Positions 34,696 through 35,202 of a stretch of DNA of 35,202 nt are shown piece by piece. The stretch's first letter is position 1. Every line of letters begins with the position of its first letter. The stretch is from Prevotella ihumii. GTDB taxonomy: Bacteria; Bacteroidota; Bacteroidia; Bacteroidales; Bacteroidaceae. The notes under the pieces are model-generated. The model searched no databases. It was not told the DNA's origin and saw only the letters and a list, made by a program, of their open reading frames with translations. The DNA is taken from contig NZ_LT706987.1 of assembly GCF_900155655.1 (NCBI RefSeq), positions 978,339-1,013,540 on the forward strand. Direction: 5' to 3'. Made by a program: the position numbers and the translations under genes.

Positions 34696-35202
34696 ATTTG
34701 AAGTTTGAAGGTAGCATTTTCGTGAGTTCCTCCTCCGTCATGTCGGGCAGGGGTCTTGAAAGAACTTCCTTCATCCATTTGTATGGCTCTATGTCTGCTT
34801 CCCTGCAACACGCCACGAAGGTATAGAAGATGGCGTTGTTCTCCGCTCCCTCATTGTTACCACAGAACAGGTAGTTCTTTCTTCCAAGCGTGATGGGTCT
34901 GATGGCCTGTTCCATAAGGTTGTTGTCTATGTTGAAGCGTCCGTCCTGCACATATCTGCCAATGCGTATCCATACGGCGAAGGCATAACGCAGTGCCTTC
35001 TCCATAGCTTCGCCTGGGGTGTACTGTTTGTGTACATCCAACATATAGGTCTCCAAATACTTAAGAATAGGGTAAGCTTTAGCCTTTCGTTCTGTCTCCA
35101 CTTCCTCGGGTGGTGCTTTCTTGTGTTTGAGGTTTTCCTCCAACTCATAAAGCGTGGCTATCGTTTCGATGATATGGGCGGCGTTCTTATCGTCAGCCGC
35201 CA
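34694..35202 (-). CDS. IS66 family transposase, C-terminal part (5' truncated by window)
   Basis: The frame is open to the window edge (AADDKNAAHIIETIATLYEL upstream of the first ATG), so the gene starts outside. It carries the end of the IS66 transposase core (KALRYAFAVWIRIGRYVQDG, RFNIDNNLMEQAIRPITLGR with the catalytic Glu of the DDE triad) and the IS66_C tail (YLFCGNNEGAENNAIFYTF). It is intact as far as visible and is likely the Tnp protein of an element also encoding TnpA/TnpB-type accessory proteins. Confidence 0.88.
   Translation of the reverse strand, partial: AADDKNAAHIIETIATLYELEENLKHKKAPPEEVETERKAKAYPILKYLETYMLDVHKQYTPGEAMEKALRYAFAVWIRIGRYVQDGRFNIDNNLMEQAIRPITLGRKNYLFCGNNEGAENNAIFYTFVACCREADIEPYKWMKEVLSRPLPDMTEEELTKMLPSNFK

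Larger units (their letters stand above)
34618..35202 (-). mobile_element. 3' end of a second IS66-type element, inverted to the first (cut by window edge)
   Basis: Its terminus GTAAGCATCCAATATTAGCC starts at 34618, and it carries the same 19-bp hairpin (34650-34695) as the left copy. Homology with the left copy ends exactly at this boundary, so both are separate insertions of one IS type, with their 3' ends pointing toward each other. Confidence 0.85.

Overview
The window looks like a chromosomal segment of a Prevotella-like member of the Bacteroidales. It is AT-rich, several genes are preceded by the Bacteroidota promoter pattern TTTG-N19-TAnnTTTG, Shine-Dalgarno sequences are weak, and it encodes typical Bacteroidota proteins (DUF3078 barrel, DPP5-like S9 peptidase, GG-Bacteroidales-type radical SAM pair). 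This placement is inferred from gene content and sequence style; no database search was possible.

Bases 1-9100 are an accessory island. It starts with the 3' end of an IS66-type element. A minus-strand run follows: a short UvrD-like helicase, what looks like one unknown protein split by an in-frame TAA, and a compact RiPP cassette (a Cys-rich precursor without the usual Gly-Gly, a radical SAM/SPASM maturase and a catalytically dead pseudo-radical-SAM partner). A divergent Abi_2/HEPN gene has its own promoter and a short terminated leader RNA. A 3'-truncated IS3 element closes the island. About 400 bases between the helicase and the Abi gene look like a dispersed element that has removed the gene once located upstream of the helicase.

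Bases 9145-26000 mix housekeeping genes with a dense family of intergenic repeats. The genes are a DUF389 membrane protein, an outer-membrane-type barrel, ApbE flavin transferase, a Crp/Fnr-type regulator, an ABC-F ATPase plus M13 peptidase pair, a sugar-nucleotidyltransferase plus guaA pair, groES-groEL, and a DUF3078 barrel. Palindromic elements of exactly 202 bp end in TTAAaCCC...GGGttTAA. A 116-bp inverted repeat brackets the groESL locus. An 814-bp internally deleted IS has intact terminal repeats and a 6-bp target duplication.

Bases 27048-34573 are a forward housekeeping stretch: pyrG, yidC and a DPP5-like peptidase spaced by only 3 and 7 bases and closed by a strong terminator, then an MFS transporter. 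The window ends in a second IS66-type copy facing the first, so the whole segment lies between two inverted IS66 3' ends.

The most interesting parts are the RiPP cassette fused to a helicase-type operon, the split unknown gene inside it, the Abi_2 gene with a possible RNA partner, and the nested palindromic repeats.
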